A stretch of 64,000 nt of DNA from Tetraselmis striata (lineage: Eukaryota; Chlorophyta; Chlorodendrophyceae; Chlorodendrales; Chlorodendraceae), in assembly GCA_006384855.1 (NCBI GenBank), contig VCJN01000202.1, positions 114,942 through 178,941 on the forward strand. Reading direction: 5' to 3'. The stretch's first letter is position 1; every line of letters starts with the position of its first letter. The position numbers and the translations under genes were made by a program. A model generated the notes under the pieces. The model made no database searches, was not told where the DNA came from, and was given only the letters and a program-made list of their open reading frames with translations. Shown piece after piece: positions 62,976-64,000 of the stretch.

Positions 62976-64000
62976 TCAAGGCATCAGGAATGTCTGTTTG
63001 CGCAGATATAGTATCCCAGAGTCTCAACTTTGAGACATGAAACACTGGGTGGCACTCAAGCTCAGGTGGTAATTGTATTCTGTAGGCCTGAGGGTTCACC
63101 TGTTCGATGACCTCATATGGTCCTACATATCGTTGTTTGAGCTTAGGACACTTCTGTCCTCTTATGATCATATCGTCAGTTTTTATCATTATCTTATCAC
63201 CGATCTGAAACGTTATCGGCTGCTTATTGTCTTTATCATAGTAGTGCCTTTGGTATTCTTTGGCAATTATAATGTTTTCATGCACCAAATTGTGTACATC
63301 CTGTATCTTCGACAGAATGTCTATAGTAGTCTCCCTCACTCCAGTTTTGGGGTTTACAATATCGATTGGCAACCGAGGATGGAAGCCATATATTGCCTGG
63401 AATGGAGTAAATTTTGTGGTTGACGATTCTGTGTTATTGTAATTGAACTCAGCAAGGGAAAGGTAGTTGACCCAATCCTGCTGGTTATTGTAACAGAATG
63501 CTCGCAGCAACTGTTCAATTATCTTATTCAATATTTCAGTCTGACCATCAGTCTGCGGATGGTAAGCAGTACTGAGGTTTAAAGTTGTGCCAAGCTGTTT
63601 GAACAGTTCTTGGAAGTATGATGATGTATATTTGACATCTCTGTCTCCTATCATACAGGTACTGAGACCATGAAGTTTGTATATATTTTTGATGTACAGT
63701 TGTGCCAGTTCTGGAGCCGAGATGGCTTTTTGGCATGGTACAAAATGTGCCTGCTTTGTGAACAAATCCACAAAAGTGGCAATACAGTCATAACCATCCA
63801 CTGATGGCAAGTTTGTGATAAAGTCAAGACTGAAATATTCCCATGGTACAGTTGGTGTTGGCAGTGGCTGCAAAGCCGCTGCTGGGGCCTGCGTATGTTG
63901 TTTCGTCAGCTTGCAGACTTTACAGTTGCGAATATATGATTTTATGTTTTGGTGCATGTGCGGCCAGCAAAAATTTCTTTTGATCAGGTTCTCTGTCCTG
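62851..64000 (-). pseudogene. second-family gypsy integrase (partial at the window edge)
   Basis: Open from the window edge to 62851. CKVCK is the Cys pair of the zinc domain. The core has LDFITNLPSVDGYD and ATFVDLFTKQAHFVP, then MIGDRDVKYTSSYF, and HPQTDGQTEILNKIIEQ with the Glu. The C-terminal GPY-type segment is KLKQRYVGPYEVIEQVNP. The catalytic D, D, E set is intact. The last residues of this frame are out of register with the chromodomain. Confidence 0.88.

Larger units (their letters stand above)
62483..64000 (-). mobile_element. second gypsy-family element, 3' part (runs off the window)
   Basis: Integrase, chromodomain, PPT and 3' LTR in order on the - strand. The 5' LTR, gag, protease and RT lie beyond 64000. 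More AT-rich than the first family and clearly distinct in protein sequence. Confidence 0.9.

Noticed and set aside
1..64000. CRISPR arrays, rRNA genes, bacterial operons or phage modules
   Set aside because: No regularly spaced repeats, rRNA-like sequence or Shine-Dalgarno-led gene strings; all recognised genes are eukaryotic.

Overview
The window looks like nuclear DNA of a eukaryotic microalga, probably of the green lineage. This is an inference from its GC-rich, multi-exon genes with GT-AG introns, a plant-style ATG6/Beclin-1 with two SFVVL-type boxes, and Ty3/gypsy chromoviruses and tyrosine-recombinase retroelements of the kind known from algae. There are no bacterial operons, rRNAs or CRISPR arrays. 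Long pure G or C runs recur throughout. An exact 19-base Tn5/Nextera mosaic end at 61267-61285 shows that at least one join or read carries library-adapter sequence.

Host genes form two islands. In 18.5-27.9 kb a three-exon gene for a secreted, glycosyltransferase-like protein (+ strand) lies tail-to-tail with a nine-exon ATG6/Beclin-1 gene (- strand). In 38.9-50.0 kb a five-exon SET-domain methyltransferase of the SETD3/Rubisco-LSMT type (- strand) lies head-to-head with a multi-exon tRNase Z gene (+ strand) that appears to encode an N-terminal SAP domain. Exon phases are consistent for the SET, tRNase Z and secreted-protein models; ATG6 has one unresolved splice junction (exon 2 to 3).

The rest is mostly mobile DNA, much of it nested. 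A complete chromovirus (2213-11900, - strand, 351-bp LTRs, 5-bp target duplication GGTAC) encodes gag, a Dam-like methyltransferase-like domain, protease, RT-RNase H and integrase-chromodomain. Its left LTR is split by a 5'-truncated LINE with a restriction-like endonuclease (2432-5474, 12-bp duplication). A tyrosine-recombinase element is present as a fragment beside the chromovirus (11.9-12.6 kb) and as a longer copy at 28.2-30.8 kb. The longer copy is itself split by a 1460-bp hAT transposon with 17-bp inverted repeats and 8-bp duplications. Decayed DIRS-like RT-RNase H blocks lie at 14.8-16.2 kb (+) and 35.6-37.6 kb (-). Unrecognised decayed ORFs fill 31.4-35.1 kb and 37.7-38.7 kb.

From 52.9 kb onward lies a second, internally deleted chromovirus of the same family. 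Its 3' LTR is riddled with four copies of a 73-bp miniature element. Its 5' LTR carries a solo LTR of another gypsy family and a second, 5'-complete LINE copy (57739-60358). After a satellite-like stretch and the adapter sequence, the window ends in the 3' part of that other gypsy element (62483-64000).
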